Shown: in pieces, positions 45,141 to 54,442 of the stretch | How the letters are laid out: every line of letters begins with the position of its first letter | How positions within the stretch are numbered: position 1 is the first letter of the stretch | Assembly (NCBI RefSeq): GCF_003122085.1 | Contig: NZ_QEXV01000004.1 | Location: forward strand, 186,001 to 250,000 | Length of the DNA stretch: 64,000 bases | Direction of reading: 5' to 3' | Source: Marinicauda salina | GTDB taxonomy: Bacteria; Pseudomonadota; Alphaproteobacteria; Caulobacterales; Maricaulaceae | Notes under the pieces: generated by a model | Databases searched by the model: none | Seen by the model: the letters and a program-made list of their open reading frames with translations, nothing else | Told to the model about the DNA's origin: nothing | Position numbers and translations under genes: made by a program

Positions 45141-46970
45141 ATGCATGGCGACTCCCAGACCGACGCGACCGAAGGCGCGGCGCCGGAAGGCCGGCTGGGC
45201 GATGCGATCGGCCGGCTGCTCATCCTGCTCGCCTCGCCGGAGATGGCCCGCTGGCGCGTGCGGATGGTGGTCGCCTTCGCGCTGACTGTCGTCGCCAAGC
45301 TGTTCGCCGTCGCCTCGCCGGTCCTGTTCGGCGAGGGCGTGAACGCGGTGACGCGCGCGGTGCAGTCCGACGCCCCGCAGACGGCGATCCTCTGGCCGTT
45401 CGCCGCGTTCTTCCTCATCTACGGGCTGAGCCGCTTCGCCTCGAGCGCCGCCCCGCAGGCGCGCGACGCGCTGTTCGCGCCGGTCTCGAACGACGCCCAG
45501 CGCCTGACCGCCGTGCAGGGCTTCGCCCACGTCCAGGGGCTTTCGCTCGGCTATCACCAGAACAAGCGCACCGGGGCGGTGAACCGGATCATCGATCGCG
45601 GCGCCAACGCGGTCGATTTCCTGCTGCGCTTCCTCGTCTTCAACATCCTGCCCGCGCTGATCGAGCTGGCGCTGGCCGCCGTCGTCGCCGCGGTGATGTA
45701 TGGCTGGATCTTCTCGGTGATCGTCGTGGTCGCGGTGCTCGCCTACGCCTTCGCCACCTGGTCGATGACGCAGTGGCGGGTGAAGCTGCGCCGGCGCATG
45801 AACGAGGCCGACACCGAGGTGAACGCGCGCGCCGTCGACACGCTGGCCAATTTCGAGACGGTCAAGGCCTTCGCCGCCGAGGACCGCGAGGTCGCCCGCT
45901 TCGATTCGGCCAAGACCCGCTACGCCGATGCGGCCTCGGCCTCCCAGCAGAGCCTCGCCGCGCTCAACGCCACCCAGGCCGCGATCATGAACGGCGGCCT
46001 GCTGGCCGTGGCGCTGCTGGCCGGCTATCGCGTGCTGCAGGGCCAGCTCGAGCCCGGCGACATCGCCGCGCTCACGCTGATGCTGATGAACGTCTATCAG
46101 CCGCTCAACATTCTCGGCTTCGCCTATCGCGAAATCCGCCAGGCCACGGTCGATCTCGAGCGGCTGTTCCAGCTGCTCGGAATCGAGCCGGAGGTCGCCG
46201 ACGCGCCCGGGGCGCGGCCGCTGGACGTGACCGGCGGCGCGGTGCGGTTCGAGCATGTCAGCTTCGCCCACCCGGGCCGCGCGCGGTCGGTCGAGGACGT
46301 CGATCTCGAGATTCCCGCCGGCGCGTTCGTCGGCCTCGCCGGTCCGTCGGGCGCGGGCAAGTCGACCCTGCTGAGGCTGCTCTTCCGCTTCTACGACCCC
46401 GACAGCGGACGCGTCCTGATCGACGGGCAGGACATCGCCGGCGTCACGCAGCAATCCCTCAGAGCCAGTCTGGGTCTCGTGCCCCAGGAGGTCGTGCTGT
46501 TCAACGACACGCTCAGGGAGAACATTCTCTACGGCCGGCCCGACGCCGACGAGGCCGCATTGATGGACGCCGTCGAGCGCGCCCGCCTGGGCGACTTCGT
46601 TCGCGATTTGCCGACCGGGCTGGATACGCGGGTGGGCGAGCGCGGCCTCAAGCTGTCGGGCGGCGAGAAGCAGCGCGTCGGCGTGGCGCGCGCGATCCTG
46701 AAGAACCCGCCGATCCTGATCCTGGACGAGGCGACCTCGGCGCTGGATTCCGAGACCGAGGGCGAGGTCCAGGCCGCGATCGCCGAGGCCGCGCGCGGGC
46801 GCACCACGATCGCCGTGGCGCACCGGTTGTCGACGATCGCGCGCGCCGACCGGATCTTCGTCATGGAGAACGGGCGCCTCAGCGAAGCCGGCGCCCACGC
46901 CGAGCTGCTCGCCGCCGACGGGCGCTATGCGGCGATGTGGCGCCGGCAGGCCGAGACCGCCTCGGCGTGA
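45141..46970 (+). CDS. Atm1-type ABC exporter (fused TMD-NBD)
   Basis: A 609-residue half-transporter of the ABCB7/Atm1 type. Six helices lie in about 35-310; KRTGAVNRIIDRGANAVDFLLRF and NFETVKAFAAEDREVARF resemble the glutathione-binding part of Atm1. The ATPase has Walker A GPSGAGKST (near residue 402), LSGGEKQRVGVARAI, LILDEATSALD and AHRLSTI. It probably exports glutathione-linked metal or sulfur compounds as a homodimer. Confidence 0.93.
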   Translation: MHGDSQTDATEGAAPEGRLGDAIGRLLILLASPEMARWRVRMVVAFALTVVAKLFAVASPVLFGEGVNAVTRAVQSDAPQTAILWPFAAFFLIYGLSRFASSAAPQARDALFAPVSNDAQRLTAVQGFAHVQGLSLGYHQNKRTGAVNRIIDRGANAVDFLLRFLVFNILPALIELALAAVVAAVMYGWIFSVIVVVAVLAYAFATWSMTQWRVKLRRRMNEADTEVNARAVDTLANFETVKAFAAEDREVARFDSAKTRYADAASASQQSLAALNATQAAIMNGGLLAVALLAGYRVLQGQLEPGDIAALTLMLMNVYQPLNILGFAYREIRQATVDLERLFQLLGIEPEVADAPGARPLDVTGGAVRFEHVSFAHPGRARSVEDVDLEIPAGAFVGLAGPSGAGKSTLLRLLFRFYDPDSGRVLIDGQDIAGVTQQSLRASLGLVPQEVVLFNDTLRENILYGRPDADEAALMDAVERARLGDFVRDLPTGLDTRVGERGLKLSGGEKQRVGVARAILKNPPILILDEATSALDSETEGEVQAAIAEAARGRTTIAVAHRLSTIARADRIFVMENGRLSEAGAHAELLAADGRYAAMWRRQAETASA

Positions 46971-47028
46971 GCCGCCGCGGTCCCGGGCTGTCCATCAGCG
47001 CTGTCCGAGCGAGGGGGCGTCGGGTCGG

Positions 47029-47472
47029 TCAGCAGCCCTTGCCGGCGTGGAGACCGTTCAGCGAGGTTCGCCGCAGCTCGGCCGTCCGGGCGTTCTCTGC
47101 GCGGCGTTCCGCCTCGGCGCGGGCGCGATCGGCCGCCACGCCGCTGGCGGCGTTGGCCAGGATTCCGAGCCCCGGCGCCCGTCCGAGCGCGCCGCTATAG
47201 CCGGCCGCGCTGACCGCGGCCGCGCCGGCTGCGCCGGCGACTTGTTCGGACGCCTCGGCGCTGGCCGCCCCCTGCTGGGCGTCCGCCATCATCTGCTCCA
47301 TGCGCGCGATCTCGGTCTCGAGCTCGGCGCAGCTCATGTCCGCGTCGCCCGGATAGGAAACCTGGAGCGCGGGCTCGAGCGCAGCCTGCGTCGAGTTCGA
47401 GGTCGTCGCGCATGCGACGAGGGCGGATGCGGCGAGCGGCGCGAGCGCGGCGCGTGCGAGTGTGTTGATCAT
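47029..47472 (-). CDS. Putative lipoprotein with Cys-bracketed helical body
   Basis: A 147-residue protein. Its signal peptide ends LVACATT (lipobox near residue 19). A segment MSCAELETEIARMEQMMADAQ and a long Ala-rich, Arg/Glu helix follow, ending in GKGC. It resembles other short alphaproteobacterial lipoproteins, but the function is unknown. GAGGCTGACGCC precedes ATG 47472. It is convergent with the Atm1 gene and divergent from the STAS-like gene. Confidence 0.65.
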   Translation of the reverse strand: MINTLARAALAPLAASALVACATTSNSTQAALEPALQVSYPGDADMSCAELETEIARMEQMMADAQQGAASAEASEQVAGAAGAAAVSAAGYSGALGRAPGLGILANAASGVAADRARAEAERRAENARTAELRRTSLNGLHAGKGC

Positions 47473-47676
47473 GGCGTCAGCCTCCCTGGATGCGTCTTCG
47501 GGGACTGGAGCAGGCTCCGGCCGGAGGCGGCATCCCCTGTCCGGGGGAGAGGGCGCGACCGGTTCGGTCCGAGCGCCGGCGCATGCCATATGCGCATAAT
47601 CCTCATATTAACCTGTCGCCGCGACACTCCGTCTCCTGACCGGCTCCGGGGGGAGCGCTGATCGGGGGAAATCCGC

Positions 47677-48168
47677 ATGGGAAGGAGCGTCGAGGTCGTC
47701 GACGGTCGGATCGTGTCGCGCCGGGTTGGCGGCGTCGACTGGCAGGACGCGATGGACTCCGCCGAGATCTATGTCGCGCTGTTTGCGGAGTCCCAGGCCA
47801 CCGAGCTCGTCATGGACATGGCGGAAGCGGATCTGCAGATCCCGTTCGCCGACGCCTCGTCGCTCGGCGAGGTGTTCGCCAACGAATTGCCGGAACATGT
47901 CGCGATCGCGATGGTCAAGCCGCGCAACCGGAGCGGCGCGCGCGCGATCGAGGCGTTCGTGGATACGCTCTCGGCCGCCGGCCGCCATGTCGCCACCGTG
48001 CGGGATCTCGCCGAGGCGGACGCCTTCTTCCGCAAGCTTCGCGCGCTCGATCCGGACGACGCGCCTGAGCCCGAGCCGACCGGGGGCATCGTCGGCTGGC
48101 TGGGACGGATATTCGGCGGATCGGGGACCGTCAGGGTCCGCAGCGGCGCCGCGCGCGACGACTTCTGA
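47677..48168 (+). CDS. STAS/SpoIIAA-like hypothetical protein
   Basis: A 163-residue protein. Its first 125 residues have alternating strands and helices (VEVVDGRIVSRRVGG, ELVMDMAEADLQIPFADASSL, VAIAMVKPRNRSGARAIEAFVD, GRHVATVRDLAEADAFFRKL), as in SpoIIAA-like or STAS folds, then a Pro/Glu linker and a hydrophobic GIVGWLGRIFGG segment. The fold call is by eye. GGGGGAAATCCGC precedes the ATG. Spacer 47473-47676 upstream holds an ATATTAACC patch and otherwise nothing clear. Confidence 0.5.
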   Translation: MGRSVEVVDGRIVSRRVGGVDWQDAMDSAEIYVALFAESQATELVMDMAEADLQIPFADASSLGEVFANELPEHVAIAMVKPRNRSGARAIEAFVDTLSAAGRHVATVRDLAEADAFFRKLRALDPDDAPEPEPTGGIVGWLGRIFGGSGTVRVRSGAARDDF

Positions 48169-48313
48169 TTTTCCGGCCGGGCGGGCCGATCCGCGCGGCC
48201 GGATCGTGGAATTGCGAAGTTTCAGCGACACGGCCTCATCCACGCTTTCCGCCCATTTCCCGGACTCATAAAAGGAAGCGCTTCACGGCGATCGGTCGGT
48301 CGAGGAGGGCTTC

Positions 48314-48841
48314 ATGACCAGGACGGGAATCACGATGTCGGCGCTCATCGCGGCGTTCGCGCTCGCCGGTTGCGGGGACGCCGGCGACGCTGCGCCCTCG
48401 TCGGCGGAGCTTCAGTCTGAGGGCGTCGAACCAGAGGCGACCCAGGACGAGGAGACCGGCCTCAGCGCGCTGGATGCGGCCGCGCAGCAGGCCTGCCGGG
48501 CGGAGACCGACGACGCGCTGCTCGCCGCGCTGCCGGACGGGGCGAGCTTCTCCAGCCGCGGTCCCGACGGGGTCGTGGTCGTCGGGTGCGACATGGCCGA
48601 CGGCCGGTTCGTCCGCCGTCTCCGCTCGACCGAGCTTTCCGAGGAGGCGCGCATCGAGTTCGATCTCGCCGTCGCCGATCATATCCGTTTCGGGCTGCGC
48701 CCGGGCGACGATCGCTCCGGGACCGGCGCCTACCGGATGCGCGACGGCCGATTCTGCGCGGTCCAGACCGATGATGCGATCTCGCAGCGCCTGTGCGCCG
48801 CGGCGGCCGAAGCCGCGCCTGACGCCGACGCGGAAGAGTAG
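48314..48841 (+). CDS. Hypothetical lipoprotein
   Basis: A 175-residue predicted lipoprotein. The lipobox LAGC lies near residue 20; an acidic linker (about 25-50) is followed by a small domain with cysteines at about 62, 92, 150 and 161 (QQACRAE, VVGCDMADG, GRFCAVQTD, RLCAAA) that could form two disulfides. No family recognised. GGTCGAGGAGG lies just before the ATG. It is convergent with the lipoprotein coupled to the gsp operon, 19 bases apart. Confidence 0.65.
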   Translation: MTRTGITMSALIAAFALAGCGDAGDAAPSSAELQSEGVEPEATQDEETGLSALDAAAQQACRAETDDALLAALPDGASFSSRGPDGVVVVGCDMADGRFVRRLRSTELSEEARIEFDLAVADHIRFGLRPGDDRSGTGAYRMRDGRFCAVQTDDAISQRLCAAAAEAAPDADAEE

Positions 48842-48860
48842 GCGACGCCGGGTTTGCGCG

Positions 48861-49376
48861 TTACCGGTCGCGCCGCGTCGAGCCGGGCGGCGAGGGCGCG
48901 TCGGTCCGGCAGGAGCGCACGCCGAGCACCGGGGCGACGATCTCGGCGCCGTCGGCCAGCCGGGTGCGCAGAAGCCCCCGTTGCAGGCGCACGCCGGCGG
49001 CCGTCGGCTCGCCGGCTTCGCCCTCGAGCGTGAAGATCAGCCCGTTCTCTGCGTCGCGATAGGTCCGCTCGACCGGCGTTCCCGTAGAGAACGCCGCCGG
49101 TCCGCCATGAGTCGCGATGTTCAGGATACGGGCGTCGTGGAGGATCCGCGCCATCCCGCGCGACTCGTTCTCGAACAGGATGAAGCGGTGCGGCTGGGCG
49201 CGGGTCCAGACGAACAGGCCGCACTCGCCTTCGGCCAGCTGCTGGGGCGGGAGCTGCTCGAGCCGGGTCTCCGCCCCGGCGGCCGGTTCCGCTGGCGCGA
49301 CATTGGGCGCGGCTCCGGGGATCTGCGCGCAGCCTGTGAGCAGAAGTATCGCAGCGAGCGTGGCGGCTGGCTTCAT
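48861..49376 (-). CDS. Lipoprotein coupled to the gsp operon, candidate T2SS accessory factor
   Basis: A 171-residue lipoprotein with lipobox LLTGC (Cys16), a Pro/Ala-rich linker and a globular part (about 45-157) bracketed by Cys52 and Cys156, a likely disulfide. Its ATG overlaps the gspN stop by ATGA, so it is the thirteenth gene of the secretion operon. Outer-membrane lipoproteins serve T2SS as secretin pilotins (GspS/AspS), but I see no sequence match to those families, so a pilotin role is only inferred from position and lipidation. Confidence 0.72.
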   Translation of the reverse strand: MKPAATLAAILLLTGCAQIPGAAPNVAPAEPAAGAETRLEQLPPQQLAEGECGLFVWTRAQPHRFILFENESRGMARILHDARILNIATHGGPAAFSTGTPVERTYRDAENGLIFTLEGEAGEPTAAGVRLQRGLLRTRLADGAEIVAPVLGVRSCRTDAPSPPGSTRRDR

Positions 49377-50104
49377 CGATAGCTCCCTTCGCCTTCGGCG
49401 CGCCAGGCCGCGCCGGTCTCCTCAAAGCCCAGCGCGATCAGCACCGCGATCACGCCCGGCTCCTCAGTGCCGGCCTCCGCCGTCCAGCGGTAGCCGTCGG
49501 CGTCCAGGCGGACCGAGCCGGTCAGATCGAGCGCCGCGCTTGCGCCTTCGAACGTGACCGCGACGGCCTCGCCCGCGCAGCCGAACGCGCCCGTGATCTC
49601 GGGCAGCGCCACATCATAGCGTCCGCCGAGGCGTGCGAGCAGCTGCGTCGAGATCGTTCCCGACGCGCCCTCGCACCGTCCGTCCCGGAAGGTCAATCTC
49701 TCGATCTCGGCGTAGACGCGCTCGGTCTGCGGCGCGGGCAGTTCGGCGAGGCCGGGCAGGCGTCGGATCTCCGCCGCCAGGCTGGCGTCGGTCAGCGTCA
49801 GCGCGCCGGGCCGCGCCACCAGGGTTCCGCGCCCCAGCGCGCTCTCGTCGCGCAGCTCGGCCTCGAGGCGCGCCGCGCCCGTGAGCAAGGGCAGGAAGGC
49901 GAGCGCGAGATCGGCCTCGGCGAAGGGCTGGCCGGCGAATCGCACCCGGTAGGCGCGCGCGTTCCAGACCGGTCCCGTGACGTGGTCGGCCTCGACGCCG
50001 GCCGGCCGCAGGGCCGCGGCGTAGAGCGCGCGGGCGGGCAGGAACGCGACGAGCGCGGCGACAAACACGCCGAGCCCGGCCAGCGCGAGTGCGAGCGGGC
50101 GCAT
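49373..50104 (-). CDS. gspN: Type II secretion protein N
   Basis: A 243-residue inner-membrane protein with an N-terminal anchor (about 3-25) and a beta-rich periplasmic domain. The GPVWNARAYRVRFAG opening and GSVRLDADGYRWTAEAGTEEPG near the end fit T2SN. It is an optional T2SS component of uncertain role. Its ATG shares one base with the gspM stop. Confidence 0.82.
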   Translation of the reverse strand: MRPLALALAGLGVFVAALVAFLPARALYAAALRPAGVEADHVTGPVWNARAYRVRFAGQPFAEADLALAFLPLLTGAARLEAELRDESALGRGTLVARPGALTLTDASLAAEIRRLPGLAELPAPQTERVYAEIERLTFRDGRCEGASGTISTQLLARLGGRYDVALPEITGAFGCAGEAVAVTFEGASAALDLTGSVRLDADGYRWTAEAGTEEPGVIAVLIALGFEETGAAWRAEGEGSYR

Positions 50105-50616
50105 CACGAGCCGGCGCTTCCGGCGCGCGCGAGCACGACCTGGCTGCGCACCCGGCCGTCGCCTTCGCGGTCGAGGCTCAGCCGGGTGACGCGGACATTG
50201 TCGCTGCGGGCGAGATCGAGCAGCAGGCCCATCAGGTCGCCTTCGGCCACCGGATCGGTCCAGACGCTGACCTGGCCGTTCTCGAGCGGCTGGATGCGCG
50301 TGATCGGGACGCCGGTCTCGCGCGCCTTCGAGCCGACCAGCGTGCGCAGCGACGCCGCCGACTGCGGCTCGGCGTCGCCCGCGCCTCTGAGCGCGCGATA
50401 GCGTTCGATCCCGGCGACCAGCTGGAGATGATCCTCGAGCTGGGCCTCGTAGCTCGCGCGCATGGCGTCGCGGTGCGCCAGCGCCGGCGCGAGCATGAAG
50501 CTCCACACCGCCGTGAGCGCGAACAGCGCCGCGGCCGCGGCGATCAGGATCTGCTCGCGCGCGGTTCTCTGCGCCCAGGTCTGGCGCAGCAGGGCGAGGA
50601 GGGATTCCAGCGTCAT
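50104..50616 (-). CDS. gspM: Type II secretion protein M
   Basis: A 170-residue bitopic protein. A short cytosolic part is followed by one membrane helix (about 25-42, ILIAAAAALFALTAVW), a helical linker and a small ferredoxin-like periplasmic domain (GVPITRIQPLENGQVSVWTDPV). GspM pairs with GspL in the inner-membrane platform. ATGA overlap with gspL. Confidence 0.85.
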   Translation of the reverse strand: MTLESLLALLRQTWAQRTAREQILIAAAAALFALTAVWSFMLAPALAHRDAMRASYEAQLEDHLQLVAGIERYRALRGAGDAEPQSAASLRTLVGSKARETGVPITRIQPLENGQVSVWTDPVAEGDLMGLLLDLARSDNVRVTRLSLDREGDGRVRSQVVLARAGSAGS

Positions 50617-51890
50617 GGCCGCCTCACGAGGAAATCGCCGGTGACGCCGCCCGGGCCCTGGCGCGCGCCGCCGTCCTCGATGACGAGCCCCGCCTCGTCG
50701 GCCATCGTCCGGAAGGCCTCGAAGTCGGCGAAATCGGGATAGGTGGCCGTGACCGAAAGTCCGTCGCGCTCGGCGCTGTAGCGGATGGAGTCGATGCGGA
50801 CCTGATCGGCTTCGCCCGCGGCCTCGGCGAGGCGCGCGGCGAGTTCGAGAAAGGCGCTTTCGCCCGGCCCGCCGCCGAGCGCGCGCAGCTTCACGCGCAG
50901 CTGGGCGGCCGGATCGGTGGCGCGCTCGTCGAACTCGGCGCGGTACATCTCCCGGGAAGCTTCGTAATAGCGGTCGGCGCGCTGGGAATAGTAGACGCCC
51001 TCGGCGAAGAACAACGCGCTCGCGCCGATCACGGCCACGCCGAGCAACGCGCCGGCGCGCGTCCACGGCCGGATCATGGAGGCCCAGTCGACGCCGGAGA
51101 CCAGGGCGGTTCCGAAGAAGGCGGGCAGCCGGACGAGGGCGGCTTCCGGCGCGCGGGCGGCCTCGACGCGCAGGTCGGGCGCCGGCTGGCGCTTGACGGC
51201 GACGGGCTCGGCGTCGGGCGCGACCCGCTCGGGCGCGATATCCTCGGTCAGCAGGACGCGCTGCGGATTGAGGCGCGCGCCGAGGGCGGGCAGCACCGCA
51301 TCGGCGAGATCGCGCTCGACGCCGCCGCAGACGGGATCGTCGTCGGGGGCGGCTTCCGCCTCGTCGCCTAGCCGCGCCTGGCGGACGAGATCGCCGCCCC
51401 GGGTCTGGAACAGGACGACGTCGTCATAGGCGGCGACCGTGAGGTCTCCGCCGTGTCCGGACAGGAACATCGCGTCGGGCGCGGCGTAGACCGGCTTGAC
51501 GCCCAGCCCGGCGAGATAATCCCGCCAGCCCTGCTGGACGGGCTTCGCCGCGGCGAACAGCCAGGCCCGGCCGTCGGCGTCGCGCGCGCCCGGGACGACG
51601 TGCTGGGTCTCCAGCGGCGCGGCGAGTTCTTCCTCGACGAGGAAGGGCGCGGCCTGGGCGGCGTCGCGCTCGCTGCGCCCGGGCACGGCGCGATAGCGCG
51701 CGAACATGTCCTGGGCGGGCAGGAGCGCCACCGCGTAGTCGGGCGACTCGCCGTTCGGCCAGTCGGGCGCCTCGCCCGGGCGGATCGCGCCCTCGGCCCG
51801 GATCGCGCCGTCGTCGGAGACGAGCGCCCAGCCGGCCGGCGTCTCGGCGTCGCCTCCGCCGGGGGGCAGCGAGATGACGAGCACGCTCAT
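50613..51890 (-). CDS. gspL: Type II secretion protein L
   Basis: A 425-residue protein. The N-terminal cytosolic actin-like domain (about 1-250; LLPAQDMFARYRAVPGR, AAPFLVEEELAAPLE) recruits GspE. One membrane helix lies near residue 278 (AGALLGVAVIGASALFFAEG), then a periplasmic coiled coil and a ferredoxin-like domain. Order and size agree with GspL. Overlaps gspM (ATGA) and gspK. Confidence 0.87.
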   Translation of the reverse strand: MSVLVISLPPGGGDAETPAGWALVSDDGAIRAEGAIRPGEAPDWPNGESPDYAVALLPAQDMFARYRAVPGRSERDAAQAAPFLVEEELAAPLETQHVVPGARDADGRAWLFAAAKPVQQGWRDYLAGLGVKPVYAAPDAMFLSGHGGDLTVAAYDDVVLFQTRGGDLVRQARLGDEAEAAPDDDPVCGGVERDLADAVLPALGARLNPQRVLLTEDIAPERVAPDAEPVAVKRQPAPDLRVEAARAPEAALVRLPAFFGTALVSGVDWASMIRPWTRAGALLGVAVIGASALFFAEGVYYSQRADRYYEASREMYRAEFDERATDPAAQLRVKLRALGGGPGESAFLELAARLAEAAGEADQVRIDSIRYSAERDGLSVTATYPDFADFEAFRTMADEAGLVIEDGGARQGPGGVTGDFLVRRP

Positions 51891-52906
51891 CGCACCGCTC
51901 CGAAGCGCTGGCTCAGCCGCAGCATGCGCCCGTCCGGCGTCAGCTCGCTGGTCTGGAACAGGCTGAACTCGGTCTCGTCCAGGCGGACCGTCACGTCGAT
52001 CTCGAACCAGCGCGAGCGCAGCGTCACCGCCTCGCGCATGGCGAGCTCGGGCTCCAGCGCGACGATGGCGGGATGCTTGAAGAAGGCCTCGACGTCGTCA
52101 TAGCCCTCCGCGGGGCGCTGCAGCAGCACGGCCTCGGCGTCTCCCACCGTGAGCCGCCCCTGGAACAGGGCCGTCAGCAGCACCGCCTGTTCGAGCTGCA
52201 GCGTGTTGAGATTGAGCGGCGGCTGCCGGGGATCGGGCCGCACGCACACGAAGGGTCGGATCCGCTCGAACAGCTCCGGCGTCATCGCCGGCAGGACGAG
52301 CAGCTCCTCGATCTCGACCATCGGCTGGTTGGCCGCGCGCAGGGGCGGGTCGAAGGCGCGGTAGGCGTCGTCCTCCGCGCCGCCGGGCTCGCGCCAGGCG
52401 TCCTCGTCGATCCAGTCGACGATCTGGGCCTTCAGCGTCTCGATGCGTCCGGGGTCGGCGCCCAGGCGTTCGAGCAGAACCGAGAACATGACCCGCACGT
52501 CCTCGCTCGTCAGGCCCGGCTCCATCCCCGCCGCGCCCTCGGCGCCGTCTCCGGCCATGGCGTTGAGATTGAGGCAGTTATTGCCGTCACGGATATGACC
52601 GGTGAGCGCGCCGTCCTCGATCGGGAAGGTCTGCGGGCCGGCCAGCCAGGGCTCGACCGGGCGCATCACCTCGCGCTCGGCCGGGCCGGAGCGCAGAAGC
52701 ACGCTCTCGGAGAATTCCCGCGCGCCCATGGCGTACCAGTAGGCGGCGTCGCGCCGGTCAACATTCGCGGTTCGGAACAGTGCGAAGCGCGTCTGGTCGA
52801 CCAGCTCGACGGCGATCACCGCCATCAGCGCCGTCACCAGCACCGCGGTGATCAGCGCCGTGCCTTCCTCCCGGCGCCGGGCGAATATGCGCGTCAGCCG
52901 GTTCAT
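51887..52906 (-). CDS. gspK: Type II secretion minor pseudopilin K
   Basis: A 339-residue minor pseudopilin that caps the pseudopilus. A short Arg-rich prepilin leader is followed by EEGTALITAVLVTALMAV, where the usual position-5 Glu of the mature protein is replaced, as in other GspK. The large alpha-helical insert typical of GspK is present (SEDVRVMFSVLLERLGAD...). It overlaps gspJ and gspL by 4 bases each. Confidence 0.9.
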   Translation of the reverse strand: MNRLTRIFARRREEGTALITAVLVTALMAVIAVELVDQTRFALFRTANVDRRDAAYWYAMGAREFSESVLLRSGPAEREVMRPVEPWLAGPQTFPIEDGALTGHIRDGNNCLNLNAMAGDGAEGAAGMEPGLTSEDVRVMFSVLLERLGADPGRIETLKAQIVDWIDEDAWREPGGAEDDAYRAFDPPLRAANQPMVEIEELLVLPAMTPELFERIRPFVCVRPDPRQPPLNLNTLQLEQAVLLTALFQGRLTVGDAEAVLLQRPAEGYDDVEAFFKHPAIVALEPELAMREAVTLRSRWFEIDVTVRLDETEFSLFQTSELTPDGRMLRLSQRFGAVR

Positions 52907-53568
52907 GCGGCGATGTCCGCGGCGGGGCTGAGCAGCACGTGCTCGATCTCGCCGAGGCCCGGCGCGACATAGCGCACGCGGACGCCGCGCGGGGGGGCGG
53001 GGGAGTTCTCGCCGCCCGACGAGACCAGGATGTCGGGGCGCCAGACATTCCCGACGAGGAATTCGAGCCGGAGGTCGCGCGCCGTCTCGAGCACGGTCAT
53101 CGTCGTCGGCTCGGCGTCGCGGGCGGCGTCGGGATAGGTCCAGGCGCGCCGCTTGAGAGTGGTTCCGTCATAGATCCAGGCCACACGCTGCAGGGTCGAG
53201 CGCGGCTGCGCGCCGCCCGGATTGGCCCAGCCCGACCGCGTCAGCACGAGGATCTCGCGGGGTTCGCCGGGCTGCGCCGGCTCCAGCGGGTCGGCGCCGG
53301 AGACGTCGCCGGAGAAGACCCGGCCGTCGACCACGCCCTCCTCGGTGCGGAAGGGGCGCATGACGAGCTGGCCGATATCGTCGCGCAGCAGGACGCGCGC
53401 GCGCTGGACGGCCTCGATGCGTTCGAGCTGCTCGGCGTGGACGTCGCGGCTGCGCACCGCCGTGGTGAGCAGGCCGAGCGCGGCGGTGCTGATCAGCGCG
53501 AAGATCGCCACCGCGACCAGCACCTCGGTCAGCGTGAAGCCGCTGTCTCTGCGAACCGGCCCGGTCAT
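52903..53568 (-). CDS. gspJ: Type II secretion minor pseudopilin J
   Basis: A 221-residue pseudopilin. The cleavage site is RRDSG/FTLTEVLVAVAIFALIS near residue 11, with Glu at mature position 5. The globular domain is beta-rich. With GspI and GspK it forms the tip complex. Coupled by ATGA overlaps on both sides. Confidence 0.92.
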   Translation of the reverse strand: MTGPVRRDSGFTLTEVLVAVAIFALISTAALGLLTTAVRSRDVHAEQLERIEAVQRARVLLRDDIGQLVMRPFRTEEGVVDGRVFSGDVSGADPLEPAQPGEPREILVLTRSGWANPGGAQPRSTLQRVAWIYDGTTLKRRAWTYPDAARDAEPTTMTVLETARDLRLEFLVGNVWRPDILVSSGGENSPAPPRGVRVRYVAPGLGEIEHVLLSPAADIAA

Positions 53569-53933
53569 GGGGTCGCCTTCCGGAAAGTCACGAGTTCGTG
53601 GACGGGCCCGCGCGCGTCGGACAGGGTCAGCGTGACGCGCTCCAGGCCCGGGTCGGGCGTCTCTTCCAGCGTGATCGTCCAGTCGTAGTCCGTTCCCGCG
53701 AGGCTGTAGGTTCCGCTCGTCTCCCTCAGCCTGCGGACCGAGCGCGCCTCGAGGATGAGCGTGTTCATCACGCTCTCCGCGGCGACGGCCGCCAGGGCGC
53801 GTTCGCGCGCGTGAATCGCGCTGCGCCCGGCGGTGGTCATCGCCTGCATCAGGGCGAGGCCGGCCAGCGACACCACCGCCAGGGCGGCGAGCATCTCCAC
53901 GAGCGAGAAGCCGGACTGGCGCGACACGCTCAT
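53565..53933 (-). CDS. gspI: Type II secretion minor pseudopilin I
   Basis: A 122-residue pseudopilin with the prepilin site RQSG/FSLVEMLAALAVVSLA near residue 9 and Glu5. Its small C-terminal domain has YSLAGTDYDWTITLEETPDP. Length is normal for GspI. Coupled to gspH and gspJ. Confidence 0.92.
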   Translation of the reverse strand: MSVSRQSGFSLVEMLAALAVVSLAGLALMQAMTTAGRSAIHARERALAAVAAESVMNTLILEARSVRRLRETSGTYSLAGTDYDWTITLEETPDPGLERVTLTLSDARGPVHELVTFRKATP

Positions 53934-54424
53934 CGCATCGCCTCCGGCGTCTCGATGCTCAGCGCGCCGTCGCCGTCGCGGACGAGGAAGAGATCCCGCC
54001 GGCCGTCCTGGAGCAGAAGCTCGAAGGGCTGATCGACCCCGGTCGGGTCGAACCAGACCAGCGGCGCGTCGCCGGTCTCGCGGCCGGTTTCGCCGTGCAG
54101 GCGCAGCCCGGCGGGCAGGTCATGCGGCGCGAACGCGGGATGGGCCGGATAGTCGCGCCAGTCGCCGTCGGCGTGGCGCAGGAAGAGATATCCCGCGCCG
54201 TCGGGCTCCGGGGCGAAGCCGATCACGCGTCCGGTCACGAGCGCTGTCTCGCGCGCCTCGTGGAAGCGCGCCAGCAGCCGCTCGGCCTCGCGCTCGATCG
54301 GCGCCGGGCGCATCGTGATGCTCATCACGACGGCGCTCGCCATCAGGCCCGCGACGGCGAGCGCGACCAGCATCTCCACCAGGGAGAAGCCCGCCTCTCG
54401 CCGTATCGTCGCCCGAGTGCGCAT
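53930..54424 (-). CDS. gspH: Type II secretion minor pseudopilin H
   Basis: A 164-residue pseudopilin with leader RREAG/FSLVEMLVALAVAGLMA, Glu5, and a beta-sandwich domain (EREAERLLARFHEARETALVTGR after the helix, the usual GspH motif). It joins the pseudopilus shaft to the tip. It starts 18 bases after gspG ends and overlaps gspI by ATGA. Confidence 0.9.
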   Translation of the reverse strand: MRTRATIRREAGFSLVEMLVALAVAGLMASAVVMSITMRPAPIEREAERLLARFHEARETALVTGRVIGFAPEPDGAGYLFLRHADGDWRDYPAHPAFAPHDLPAGLRLHGETGRETGDAPLVWFDPTGVDQPFELLLQDGRRDLFLVRDGDGALSIETPEAMR

Positions 54425-54442
54425 GGTTCGCCGGTCGCGTCC

